Shown: piece by piece, positions 17,765 through 25,678 of the stretch
How positions within the stretch are numbered: position 1 is the first letter of the stretch
Layout of the letters: each line of letters opens with the position of its first letter
Assembly: GCA_937902995.1 (NCBI GenBank)
Contig: CALEKY010000094.1
Span: forward strand, 124,001 to 188,000
Source: an uncultured Sinobacteraceae bacterium
GTDB taxonomy: Bacteria; Pseudomonadota; Gammaproteobacteria; Steroidobacterales; Steroidobacteraceae
Direction: 5' to 3'
DNA: 64,000 bases
Made by a program: the position numbers and the translations under genes
The notes under the pieces: generated by a model
The model's input: only the letters and a program-made list of their open reading frames with translations
The model's database searches: none
What the model was told of the DNA's origin: nothing

Positions 17765-18699
17765 ACGCCCTCGCTCGTCGCGACTGCGACGGGCAATTTC
17801 ACTCGCATCGTCGTGCCTCGCATGTGCCCGTCCGAATGGGCCGCAATGCGCCCCCCGAGATTGCGCACCAATGCAGCGACGACGTACAGGCCAAGCCCCG
17901 TGCCGCGACGGGCGTACACATCGTCGCTCGGTACACGATAGAAGCGCCTGAAGATGCGCTTGAGCTGCGAGCGCTCGATGCCGATGCCTTGATCGCGCAC
18001 CTCCAGATAAATGTGTTTGCCGCCTTCGGCGCGTACTTCGACCGTGACGCGCGGCGGCGGCGGCGAATACTTGATGGCATTGTCCAGCAAGTTCTTGAGC
18101 ACGGTTTCGAGGGCTGTCGGATCGGTATGAATCGTCAGCCCCTCCGGCACATTGGCCGTAATTGCCGACTCGTCCAAAGCGTACCGCCGCTGCATGACCT
18201 CGATGCAGCGCTGCACGAGCTGCGTCACGTTCACCGTCGTCCATTGCTGTGTCCGCAGCCCATGGGAAATCCGGCTCGCTTCCAGGATGTCGTCCACGAA
18301 GATCGACAGCCGCTCAACATCTGCAAGCATCATGTGCCGCAGATGCTCCCGCTGGGACGCCGACAGCTCGGGCCGCGCGAGCGTATCCAGGCAGAGCTTG
18401 AGCGACGCCAAGGGACTCTTCAGCTCGTGCGTCACGGAGTCGATGAAGGTTTGTTGCCGTCGAACCTCGAGAATCTCGCGCACGAGGAAGACGCTGAACA
18501 ACACCACGACGGTCAGAATGACGGCGAAGAATGCAATGCCGCCGGCAAGCAGCCAGACGCTGCCCGATACGGCACGCGTCGCCGCCATGTTCTGGACGAT
18601 CACCAGCGTCCAGCCGACGAGCAGCGCCACGGTCAGCAAGACCGTGATCGTGCTGATGACGATCAGCAGCGATATGGAACGTGCATTGGCGCGCGGCAT
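17761..18699 (-). CDS. Sensor histidine kinase
   Basis: A 312-residue inner-membrane kinase with two transmembrane segments (about 8-36 and 48-72) and almost no periplasmic loop between them (10-15 residues). It therefore probably senses something within the membrane or cytoplasm. The H-box is FIDSVTHELKSPLASL with His91, the N-box LKNLLDNAIKYS, and the G-boxes DQGIGIE and RRGTGLGLYVV. There is no HAMP or PAS domain. I chose the ATG at 18699 because the first membrane helix then starts at residue 8; an in-frame codon at 18774 is possible. It overlaps the response regulator by 4 bp. Confidence 0.9.
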   Translation of the reverse strand: MPRANARSISLLIVISTITVLLTVALLVGWTLVIVQNMAATRAVSGSVWLLAGGIAFFAVILTVVVLFSVFLVREILEVRRQQTFIDSVTHELKSPLASLKLCLDTLARPELSASQREHLRHMMLADVERLSIFVDDILEASRISHGLRTQQWTTVNVTQLVQRCIEVMQRRYALDESAITANVPEGLTIHTDPTALETVLKNLLDNAIKYSPPPPRVTVEVRAEGGKHIYLEVRDQGIGIERSQLKRIFRRFYRVPSDDVYARRGTGLGLYVVAALVRNLGGRIAAHSDGHMRGTTMRVKLPVAVATSEGV

Positions 18700-18807
18700 G
18701 CGGACAGCGTACCGACGAATACGGAGCGCTGCCAACGGGGGGCTCGCCGCCGCACCGAGCTGCTCAGTCGCCAACCAGCTCGAAAGCGGCGGAAACGATG
18801 TCGACCG

Positions 18808-19311
18808 CTATGCCTTGACGACCTTCGTCCCTGCAATGAGGTCGTGCAGACAGCGCCGATCCTCGCGGAAGATGAACAACGCGTCGACGAACCACAGAAA
18901 GTTGCCGATGAAAGGCAGCAAGCCGACGAGTTGCACTGGGACGTAACGCAAACCGAACAATCGGCCGAGCGCGACGAGCTGACCGTCGCTCGCGGAAACG
19001 ATACGAATGCCGAGCAGTCGCTTGCCGATGGTCTGCCCGTGCTTGTGCAGCAAGTAGCCATTCAACACGAGAAATCCGACCAAGCTCGCAAACACCATGC
19101 CGAGCGCATCGCTCATGTCCAGCTCGCCCTGTATGGCGCGCTCCCCGTAATACGTTCCGACCAAGGGCGCCAACGCCAGACCGAGCAACAAGGAGTCGAT
19201 GATGAATGCGCCGAGCCGCGCGCCTCGACCGGCAAGTTCCTCACTGAACTGCCTAACGTCTGGATCGGAAACGGGTGCGCGCGGCGGCGAGTAAGGGTTT
19301 TCTGCGTTCAT
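18808..19311 (-). CDS. RDD family membrane protein
   Basis: A 167-residue RDD-domain protein. The N-terminus is a short soluble lead (NPYSPPRAPVSDPD). The first domain helix carries the family signature RGARLGAFIIDSLLLGLALAPLV, followed by LGMVFASLVGFLVLNGYLL, the loop HGQTIGKRLLGIRIVS, and a C-terminal helix ending EDRRCLHDLIAGTKVV. RDD proteins are multi-pass membrane proteins of mostly unknown role; a few act in Na+/H+ antiport. It lies between the two-component system and the kinase-like gene on the same strand, and a shared function cannot be shown from sequence alone. Confidence 0.88.
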   Translation of the reverse strand: MNAENPYSPPRAPVSDPDVRQFSEELAGRGARLGAFIIDSLLLGLALAPLVGTYYGERAIQGELDMSDALGMVFASLVGFLVLNGYLLHKHGQTIGKRLLGIRIVSASDGQLVALGRLFGLRYVPVQLVGLLPFIGNFLWFVDALFIFREDRRCLHDLIAGTKVVKA

Positions 19312-19401
19312 GAGGGCGCTGCAAGCAAAGCGCTGAGATGGCTCGTTGAGTGCGAGGCTACCCGCCCGCGCGCCCGCTCACAAGCGGTGCCCGCGACGAA
19401 C

Positions 19402-20739
19402 CTAGGCGCTAGTGCCCGCCGCCAGCAGAATTCGCCGCAGAACGCCAGGGCGCATACGTTTCAAGAAAGAAAGCGCGTCCTTCGGACGCACGTTGCGCTC
19501 GAAAGACAGGCATCGTTCGATCAGTTTTCGTGCACGTCGATTCAAGCCCGGAATGGGCGCAAAGGTCAGCCCTTTCTGTCGCGCGACGCTCAGGCTGCAG
19601 CGCCCGAAGGGATGCACACCGGTCAGCATTTCGTACGCGATGACCCCGAGAGGATACAAATCGTCGGCCGGATGCGGCTCGCCTTGTTGAGCCCAGGCGT
19701 CCGCCGTATAGGCTTCGGTGTACGCGCGCAGCGTCAATGTGTCCAAGACATCGAGCGACTCGTTGCTCGCCGGCACTGCGTGTACGAGCCCGAAACCCAT
19801 GATCTTCGCCGTGCCATCCTCGCAAACGAAGATCGCGTGCGGGCTCAAGTCCGAATGCACGACACCGCGTGCGTGCGCATGCGCGAGTCCATTGGCAATG
19901 CCCTCGATGATCGGCCATGCCGCCTCGTATGGCATCCCTTTGTTGCGCGCTTCGCGGACGATCGCGCTCAGCCAGCGACCGCGTAGCGGCTCCATCGTAA
20001 TGAACACGCGATCCTCGAACCGATCGACATCGTAAATCCGCACGATGTTCGGATGATCCAGCTGCAGAGAACGCCGAGCTGCGGCGTGCAGGGCCTCGAA
20101 TGCCGACGGTTGATGCTTGAGGCTGACCGCCACGACCTTCAATGTGACGTGCGCTTCGCCGGGACGGTGAAGATCGATCGCATCGAAGACTTGGCCGATG
20201 CCTCCCGCACCCAAATGCGCAACCAGGCGATACCGATCGTTGATGATGGTGCCGAGCGGCAATGTCTCCGACGTTGTCGGCGCTGAAGACGTCGGCGGCC
20301 CGTCCAACCATTCGACGTTGGCGGCACTCGCATCGCGAAAAGCTACCGGAATCGTATCCCCGCAGCGTCGTTTGTTCGGCTCGAACAACGCAGCACGCAA
20401 TTGCTCCGTCGACTCGATCCGAGGCGCAGTAGGCGAGGTAGACATCGGGTTCGATACAGGGCGCGGCGACACCCCGACTGCCGTACCCGTACGCGACAAG
20501 CTCGCCGGATCGATCCACATCGTCTTCTCGCATTGAAAGCCTTCGAGCGCATCGAGCATCGCGCGCGCGGCGGCGGGCGAAATGCGTTGGCGTTTCAGTT
20601 CTGCTTCGACTCGCTGGCCCCAGAATCGGGTGCGGTCGGGATCGGCTTGCGCCTCGCGCGCCAGATGTTGGCAGGCTTCTTCGAGCGACGTTGCTCCTCC
20701 GATGAAGCTTTCCATGATCTGCTCGAACTGCGTGGACAT
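19402..20739 (-). CDS. Kinase-like protein with degenerate active site (probable pseudokinase)
   Basis: A 445-residue cytosolic protein. Residues 1-165 are a helical and then low-complexity region; a protein kinase fold starts at RYRLVAHLGAGGIGQVF. The glycine loop (176-184) and the lysine (Lys201, VTLKVV) look normal. The catalytic loop reads HSDLSPHA (295-302): the Asp is kept, but the Lys and the metal-binding Asn of HRDLKPxN are Ser299 and Ala302. The DFG motif is GFG (315-317), losing the Mg-binding Asp. I infer ATP binding without normal phosphotransfer. The start at 20739 follows AGAGAGG; an in-frame GTG at 20754 lies inside that ribosome-binding site. Confidence 0.85.
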   Translation of the reverse strand: MSTQFEQIMESFIGGATSLEEACQHLAREAQADPDRTRFWGQRVEAELKRQRISPAAARAMLDALEGFQCEKTMWIDPASLSRTGTAVGVSPRPVSNPMSTSPTAPRIESTEQLRAALFEPNKRRCGDTIPVAFRDASAANVEWLDGPPTSSAPTTSETLPLGTIINDRYRLVAHLGAGGIGQVFDAIDLHRPGEAHVTLKVVAVSLKHQPSAFEALHAAARRSLQLDHPNIVRIYDVDRFEDRVFITMEPLRGRWLSAIVREARNKGMPYEAAWPIIEGIANGLAHAHARGVVHSDLSPHAIFVCEDGTAKIMGFGLVHAVPASNESLDVLDTLTLRAYTEAYTADAWAQQGEPHPADDLYPLGVIAYEMLTGVHPFGRCSLSVARQKGLTFAPIPGLNRRARKLIERCLSFERNVRPKDALSFLKRMRPGVLRRILLAAGTSA

Positions 20740-21005
20740 CGTCCTCTCTCCCACGGCTGGCTTGAGTTGCTATTCCATGGCTCGGAAAAAAAGCGGCTTT
20801 CCGGCTCAGGCCATCGCGTTCGAGAATAAAGTGGGCTTCGGTATACAAGGTGTGACCGCCGGCTCATTTTGTGTCATATCCAGCGGTGCGGAACTCACGT
20901 AGATTGTTGAATTTTGGACATTGCCGCCGCGCAGAATTGGCCTTTCAATTCACCCTCACGATGTTCGCCACACTTCGTTCATCTCACACGACCGCCGGAG
21001 GCCGC

Positions 21006-21890
21006 ATGCAAAAACACCTCCTCACCGTCTGCCTCGTCGCACTGCTCGTTCCGTTCTGCGTCAGAGCGGATCAGCCGGAGCTGGAACAGTGGCGTCAACA
21101 GCGCATCGCCCGACTCACGAGCGAATCGGGCTGGCTCACGCTCGTCGGGCTCTATTGGCTTCGATCCGGCGAGAACACGTTCGGGCGCGCGACCGCGAAT
21201 CGCATCGCGCTCGATCATCCTGCCTTGCCGGCAACGGCAGGCCGTTTTCTCGTGCGAGATGGGCGCGTGCAGTTCGAGGCGGCCGCCGGTGCAAACGTGA
21301 CGCACGACGGCGCACCGATCACATCCATCGCAATGATTCCGGACAGTCAGGGCGCACCCACAACGCTCGCCGTCGGGTCGCTCCGCTTTTTCATCATCGA
21401 ACGCGCCGGCCGTCTCGGTGTGCGTGTGCGGGACATCGATCATCCCGCGCGCAAGAACTTTGCAGGTCTGGAATATTTCCCGGCTAGCAAGGACTGGGTC
21501 ATCAACGCACGCTTCGAGCCGTACCCGGCGGACCGGCGTATTCCGATCCTGAACATCCTCGGCATGACGGAAAACATGGTCGCACCGGGTGCCATCGTGT
21601 TCACGAAAGACGGCCGGGAGTTTCGGCTCGATGCAGTCTTGGAGGCACCCGACGACCAAGAGCTGTTCATCATGTTCGCCGATGCAACCAACGGGCGCGA
21701 AACCTACGGTGCTGGACGCTTTCTGTACATTCCGATGCCGAAGGACGGCCGCGTGACGGTCGATTTCAATCGCGCTTACAACCCGCCTTGCGCATTCAAC
21801 GAGTTCGCAACTTGCCCGCTGCCGCCGGCACAAAATCGTCTGCCGATTCGCGTCGAGGCCGGCGAAAAAAAGTATGCGGGCGCACACTGA
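21006..21890 (+). CDS. Secreted DUF1684 family protein
   Basis: A 294-residue exported protein with signal peptide HLLTVCLVALLVPFCVRA. The DUF1684 family is recognisable from EQWRQQRIARLTSESGWLTLVGLYWLR near the start, GxNTFGR, RVRDIDHPARKNFAGLEYF, and the C-terminal VDFNRAYNPPCAFNEFATCPLPP. Its function is unknown. The start at 21006 is set by CGGAGG at 20997-21002 and the immediate signal peptide. It is divergent from the pseudokinase gene, with 266 bp between the starts. A paired-heptad locus begins 6 bp after the stop. Confidence 0.85.
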   Translation: MQKHLLTVCLVALLVPFCVRADQPELEQWRQQRIARLTSESGWLTLVGLYWLRSGENTFGRATANRIALDHPALPATAGRFLVRDGRVQFEAAAGANVTHDGAPITSIAMIPDSQGAPTTLAVGSLRFFIIERAGRLGVRVRDIDHPARKNFAGLEYFPASKDWVINARFEPYPADRRIPILNILGMTENMVAPGAIVFTKDGREFRLDAVLEAPDDQELFIMFADATNGRETYGAGRFLYIPMPKDGRVTVDFNRAYNPPCAFNEFATCPLPPAQNRLPIRVEAGEKKYAGAH

Positions 21891-21895
21891 AACGC

Positions 21896-21995
21896 AGGCT
21901 GTAGGCTGAAGACTGTAGGCGGTAGTCTCTCGAGCGCGCTTAACGCGCGAAGAGCCCAAGACACACCTACAGCCTAGCGCCTACAGCCCACAGCC
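21896..21995. repeat. Paired-heptad locus H3 (AGGCTGT words, hairpin, inverted words)
   Basis: The forward array at 21896-21925 reads AGGCTGT, AGGCTGA, AGACTGT, AGGCGGT. A GC hairpin follows at 21934-21949 (GCGCGCTTAACGCGCG). The inverted array at 21966-21995 reads CCTACAG, CCTAGCG, CCTACAG, CCCACAG. The two arrays can pair as a long imperfect stem around the inner hairpin. It lies between the DUF1684 gene and the membrane cassette that follows on the same strand. Confidence 0.8.
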
Positions 21996-22085
21996 GTCTG
22001 TACATGCAACGCCATCGCCTCCTGGTGCGTTGTGATCGAGTCGCTGCATCGTGCAGCGCATTCGATCCCGCTGAAGGAGCTGCCG

Positions 22086-22619
22086 ATGGCCATGCAACGA
22101 GACCCACGTTCGGATTTGTCGCCCCGTAAAGTCGCCGACCGTATCAAGGAGGAAGGCAAACAACGTCTCGAGCGCGGCAAGGCAACGGCGGCAGATCAGG
22201 TCGACCACGTAGCGAGCGCGCTCAAGAGCGCAGGCGATGACCTAGGCGGACAGTCGACGCTCGGCAGCTATGCGACGCAGTTAGCCGACAGCATCGGACG
22301 GCTCGGCACACGGCTGCGGGAAGGCAGCATCGAAGACCTCGCGCGCGACATTCAGACCGCGGCGCGTCGCAATCCCGCACTATTCGTCGCCGGAGGATTG
22401 GCGCTCGGCATCGTGCTCGCTCGGCTCGTCAAGGCCTCGGCCACCGAAGAACCGACTGCCTACGCAGGTGATTTCGATGCGGCCCAGGGCGTATCGACCG
22501 ACCGCAACGCGTACAGCAGCGGCGTTTCGAGCCCCTCGAATCCTGCAATGGATACGTCGACCGTCGATATCACGGGAGACGCCGACACCGATCCTGCTTC
22601 CCCACGCACTGGAGGCTGA
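22086..22619 (+). CDS. YqjD/ElaB-like membrane-anchored stress protein (putative)
   Basis: A 177-residue protein. The N-terminal half is a charged amphipathic helix region (RKVADRIKEEGKQRLERG, then helices with AADQVDHVASALKSAGDD). One hydrophobic helix follows (RNPALFVAGGLALGIVLARLVKA), then a Ser/Thr/Asp-rich tail. This long-helix then RNPxxxxGxxLGxLxxR layout resembles ribosome- and membrane-associated YqjD/ElaB, but I cannot assign a named family. The start at 22086 is set by GAAGGAG at 22073-22079. It is first in a three-gene set with the YqjE-type and DUF3618 genes, spaced by 3 bp and by a 1-bp overlap. Confidence 0.7.
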   Translation: MAMQRDPRSDLSPRKVADRIKEEGKQRLERGKATAADQVDHVASALKSAGDDLGGQSTLGSYATQLADSIGRLGTRLREGSIEDLARDIQTAARRNPALFVAGGLALGIVLARLVKASATEEPTAYAGDFDAAQGVSTDRNAYSSGVSSPSNPAMDTSTVDITGDADTDPASPRTGG

Positions 22620-22622
22620 ACG

Positions 22623-23033
22623 ATGGCTGCCGAATATCTGTCGGGACGCAACCCGTCCGACCAGGAGCCCGCATCGAGCCTCTTCAGCCGCTTGCTCGGC
22701 GATGCGAGCGCTCTCGTGCGCAATGAGATTGCCCTCGCGAAATCGGAGCTTCACGCCGCCGCAACGAATGCCAAGCTCGGGCTTGCGGCACTGGCAATCG
22801 CCTCCGTCGTAATGCTTGCGGGGATGATGACGCTCATCGCGGCCATCGTTCTGGCGCTCGCGCAAGTCATGCAACCCTGGACGGCCGCATTGATCGTCGG
22901 TGCCGTGCTCAGCGTCATCGGTATCGCCATGTTTGTCACAGCGAAACGAAAACTGTCGACAACCAAACACCCGCTTCAACGCACACGAACTTCGCTGCAA
23001 CAAGATGCAGCGATGATCGCGAGGAGAACGTGA
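22623..23033 (+). CDS. YqjE/Holin-X family small membrane protein
   Basis: A 136-residue protein with two close transmembrane helices (LGLAALAIASVVMLAGMMTLIAA and TAALIVGAVLSVIGIAMFVT). The N-terminal amphipathic segment SLFSRLLGDASALVRNEIALAKSEL is the hallmark of the Holin-X/YqjE group. Despite the holin name, chromosomal members sit with envelope-stress genes and are not lysis proteins. It starts 3 bp after the previous stop, and its own stop overlaps the next ATG (TGATG). The three genes therefore form one operon. Confidence 0.85.
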   Translation: MAAEYLSGRNPSDQEPASSLFSRLLGDASALVRNEIALAKSELHAAATNAKLGLAALAIASVVMLAGMMTLIAAIVLALAQVMQPWTAALIVGAVLSVIGIAMFVTAKRKLSTTKHPLQRTRTSLQQDAAMIARRT

Positions 23034-23782
23034 TGAGCGCCACCTCGAAGATCGACTCGGGCAGCGGCACGCAGCGCGAGCCCGAAGACCTGCAGCGCGA
23101 AGCAGAGGCGATTCGCGCCGACATGGATCGCACGTTGAGCGCGCTCGAGCGCAAGCTTTCCCCGCATCAGCTGCTGGACCGTTCGCTCGACTCGTTGCGA
23201 ACGAACGGCGGAGAAATTCTGCAAAAGATCGGAGCCACCGTGAGTAAACATCCACTACCGCTGCTACTGACATCCGCAGGCTTGATCTGGCTCGTCGCCG
23301 CAAGCCGCTCTTCATCCCAAACGAAACATCGCTTCGGCTCGTCCACCGAGTCGTACTCGGACGACACGCTTTCGGGATCGATGAGCGCAGGCTCGTTGAG
23401 CGGCAGCAGTGCAGAAGAGGAATACTTTCAATCCTCTCGCCAAAGCTCCGTGCGTACGCACGCACGCGATCTGAAGCGACGCGCGCGGCACACCCTCGAT
23501 GCAACGCGATCGCGCGCCACTCAAACCTGGGACGCCACTCGCGACCGCACGCAGGAGCTCGGTCAAAATTTGAATAGCCTGATCCGGGAGCAACCGCTCG
23601 TCTGCGGTGCGATCGCGCTCGCCATCGGCGCCGTGCTCGGTGCTGCATTCCCCGTTTCAGCTTATGAACGCGAGCTTGCCGCCCGCGCACGTCAAGCCGG
23701 CGGCAGAATGCTCGATGAGATGAAGGTGGAGAGGGAAACGTTCAGCGGGACGGCGCAAGAAGCGCCGCCGCTGAGCCACTAG
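23033..23782 (+). CDS. DUF3618 membrane protein with coiled-coil flanks
   Basis: A 249-residue protein. The DUF3618 block is at the N-terminus (LQREAEAIRADMDRTLSALERKLSP), followed by the helix LPLLLTSAGLIWLVAAS, a serine-rich linker, a second helical region (RHTLDATRSRATQTWDATRDRTQELG), and a second hydrophobic helix (PLVCGAIALAIGAVLGAAFPVS). The family is of unknown function and commonly follows YqjE-type genes, as here. The ATG at 23033 overlaps the preceding stop by one base and is preceded by GAGGAG at 23021-23026. The stop lies 3 bp ahead of heptad locus H4. Confidence 0.85.
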   Translation: MSATSKIDSGSGTQREPEDLQREAEAIRADMDRTLSALERKLSPHQLLDRSLDSLRTNGGEILQKIGATVSKHPLPLLLTSAGLIWLVAASRSSSQTKHRFGSSTESYSDDTLSGSMSAGSLSGSSAEEEYFQSSRQSSVRTHARDLKRRARHTLDATRSRATQTWDATRDRTQELGQNLNSLIREQPLVCGAIALAIGAVLGAAFPVSAYERELAARARQAGGRMLDEMKVERETFSGTAQEAPPLSH

Positions 23783-23785
23783 ACT

Positions 23786-23885
23786 AGGCTGTGGGCCATA
23801 GGCTGTAGCATTGCGCGCGAAGCGCGGCCGCGCTAGCGCGGCCGCGCTTCTTGCCTACGGCCTACCAGTCTCCAGCCTACAGCCT
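23786..23885. repeat. Paired-heptad locus H4 with a 32-bp perfect palindrome
   Basis: The forward array at 23786-23808 reads AGGCTGT, GGGCCAT, AGGCTGT. The centre is a perfect 32-bp palindrome at 23819-23850 (half-site GAAGCGCGGCCGCGCT). The inverted array at 23854-23885 reads CCTACGG, CCTACCA, GTCTCCA, GCCTACA. It fills the whole gap between two convergent genes. The serine-hydrolase stop (TAG on the minus strand, 23877-23879) lies inside the inverted array. Confidence 0.85.
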
Positions 23886-25187
23886 CTCTTCGGGTTGTAC
23901 GAGCGCCTGATACACCAACGCCGAAAACCGTTCGCGCACGTCGGTGCGGTTCGGAATCTGCTGGATCATGAACACGATCGTCAGCCGCTCCTTGGGATCG
24001 ATGCGGTAGTACGAGCCGTATGCCCCGCCCCAACCGAAGCTGCCCGGCGTTTCCATACCGTTCGCACCGTAACGTTCAGTCGTCTGAAAGCCATAACCGA
24101 ATCCGAGCCCGTCTTTGGAATGTAGATCGCCAACTTGATTGGTGCGCATCAAGGCGACGCTGCGGGGCGAGAGGATGCGTTTGCCGTCGAGCTCGCCGTC
24201 GTTGCGGATCATCTCGAGGAAACGTGCGTAGTCTCGCGCAGTAGACACAAGCCCCGCACCGCCTGAGAACGCGCGCCGCGGACCGTCGACGTAGTGGCCC
24301 TGCCCTTTGGATCCTTCCGGTGCCCGCTGCGCGCCGCCATCGGTACTCGCATACACAGCCGCCAAGCGATCGCGCTTCTCGCGAGGCACATAAAAGAACG
24401 TATCGGTCATTCCCAGCGGTCCGGTAATCCGCTCCTGGAAGTATCGGTCGAGCGATTGACCGGAAACCCGCTCGACGATGCACCCGAGGACGTCGGTGTT
24501 GTACCCGTAAACGAAGGCCTCGCCAGGCTGCGCGACAAACGGCAGCGTCCCCAGGCGCTCCATCGCGTCGCACATCGTTTCGTTCTTGTCCGCGAAGTAC
24601 CAGCCATAGCCTGCCGCAGGCCCCAATCCCTTGGCTTCGTACTGTGCTGCGATCCATGCCTGCGTGCCGTAAGAAATGCCTGCTGTGTGCGTCAGCAGAT
24701 CTCGGAGCGTAATCGGCCGTTTCGCAGGCACGATGGTCGTCGTTCCATCCGTCGTCACGGCGACCGTCGTCTTCTCGAAGGTCGGAATGAAATCGCTGAC
24801 ACGCTGGGACAGGCTGAGCTTGCCCTCTTCGGCGAGCTGCAGGATGGCGACGCTCGTCAATGCCTTGGTCTGCGAAGCGATCCGAAACAGCGTGTCTTCG
24901 CGCATCGGCTTGCGCGCTTCCTTGTCTGCCCAGCCGACGGCTGCCTGGTGCACGACGACCCCGTCCCGCATGACGAGAGTGACCACGCCGGCGATCTGCC
25001 CTTCATCGACATATCTTTGGAGTACCGGGCGAATACGCTCCAGGCGCTCTGGGGCCAATCCTTCGACGGATGCGCGGAGGCTGACACTGGATTCATCGGC
25101 CCCTGCAGGGAATAGGGGCAGCACGAGCGCGCAGGCGATCCAAAGGACACCCAGCGAGCGCCAGGCCCGCGATTTCGATCGGCTCAT
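23877..25187 (-). CDS. Secreted serine hydrolase (class C beta-lactamase/esterase family)
   Basis: A 436-residue exported enzyme. The signal peptide is WRSLGVLWIACALVLPLFPAGA. The beta-lactamase fold motifs are SxxK in FRIASQTKALTS, the YxN motif in FVYGYNTDVLG, and HTAGISYG. The C-terminal HxG/KTG position reads SFGWGGAYGSYYRIDP. These features fit the EstB/carboxylesterase branch of family VIII rather than a true resistance beta-lactamase. Substrates are probably small esters or D-amino-acid peptides, by inference. It ends with Arg-Leu-stop encoded by the heptad array of H4, where GGCTGTAG supplies the TAG. Confidence 0.88.
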   Translation of the reverse strand: MSRSKSRAWRSLGVLWIACALVLPLFPAGADESSVSLRASVEGLAPERLERIRPVLQRYVDEGQIAGVVTLVMRDGVVVHQAAVGWADKEARKPMREDTLFRIASQTKALTSVAILQLAEEGKLSLSQRVSDFIPTFEKTTVAVTTDGTTTIVPAKRPITLRDLLTHTAGISYGTQAWIAAQYEAKGLGPAAGYGWYFADKNETMCDAMERLGTLPFVAQPGEAFVYGYNTDVLGCIVERVSGQSLDRYFQERITGPLGMTDTFFYVPREKRDRLAAVYASTDGGAQRAPEGSKGQGHYVDGPRRAFSGGAGLVSTARDYARFLEMIRNDGELDGKRILSPRSVALMRTNQVGDLHSKDGLGFGYGFQTTERYGANGMETPGSFGWGGAYGSYYRIDPKERLTIVFMIQQIPNRTDVRERFSALVYQALVQPEERL

Positions 25188-25324
25188 TGTTTCATCCCCT
25201 TACGGAAGGCTCGTTGTCTTTGCGCGAAGCGCCACAACCATTATGCCTCCAGCACGGAACTTCCGGAGGCGACGGGCGTCCGAACCCGCACGACCCCGTG
25301 AGAATCGAGATCGCGAGAGAAAAG

Positions 25325-25627
25325 ATGAAAACAGCAATCTCCCGAATGTCGACGATTGCCGCGGCGGCCGTTCTAGTCTGCGGCTGCGCATCCGACCTCG
25401 AGGAGCGCCCGCGCCTTCTCGCCGGGCATGAGGCTCGAGTGAGCGACGTCAGCGGCGCGAACGCCCAGACATTTGCGGCGTTCTACAGCGAAGTGCAGAT
25501 CCCCCAAGAGGCCCTCAAGATCGCCGGATGCACGACTGTACCGAACCGCGACGACCGACCGCGGCTAGTGCTCGATGAGCCGCCGTGCCTGGTCTTCGTG
25601 CTGTCGGATCGCGCCAGGATCGATTGA
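25325..25627 (+). CDS. Small putative lipoprotein
   Basis: A 100-residue protein with a short lipoprotein leader (MSTIAAAAVLVCGC, lipobox VCGC, with Cys22 as the likely lipidated residue). The mature part has no family I recognise. It contains two further cysteines in AGCTTVPN and EPPCLVFV, which could form a disulfide. The ATG at 25325 places the leader correctly; the frame is open upstream but that part is unlikely to be coding. The gene lies on the opposite strand, between a serine hydrolase start and the end of an exported protein of unknown role. Confidence 0.6.
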   Translation: MKTAISRMSTIAAAAVLVCGCASDLEERPRLLAGHEARVSDVSGANAQTFAAFYSEVQIPQEALKIAGCTTVPNRDDRPRLVLDEPPCLVFVLSDRARID

Positions 25628-25678
25628 ACGAGCAGCCGGTCGTCCGGACCGGCTGCATCCTGGATTTTTCGAATCCCG

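Noticed and set aside
17752..19986. A 744-residue plus-strand open frame across the two-component, RDD and kinase-like genes
   Set aside because: It is antisense to four well-supported genes, has no family motif, and its Arg/Gln/His-rich composition is typical of a GC-rich shadow frame.
22623..23033. Holin-like gene considered as a prophage remnant
   Set aside because: No phage genes flank it, and it sits in a YqjD-YqjE-DUF3618 type set typical of chromosomes.
23877..25187. Serine hydrolase considered as an antibiotic-resistance beta-lactamase
   Set aside because: The SxxK and YxN motifs fit, but the overall layout and the SFGWGG region resemble family VIII esterases; resistance cannot be claimed from this.
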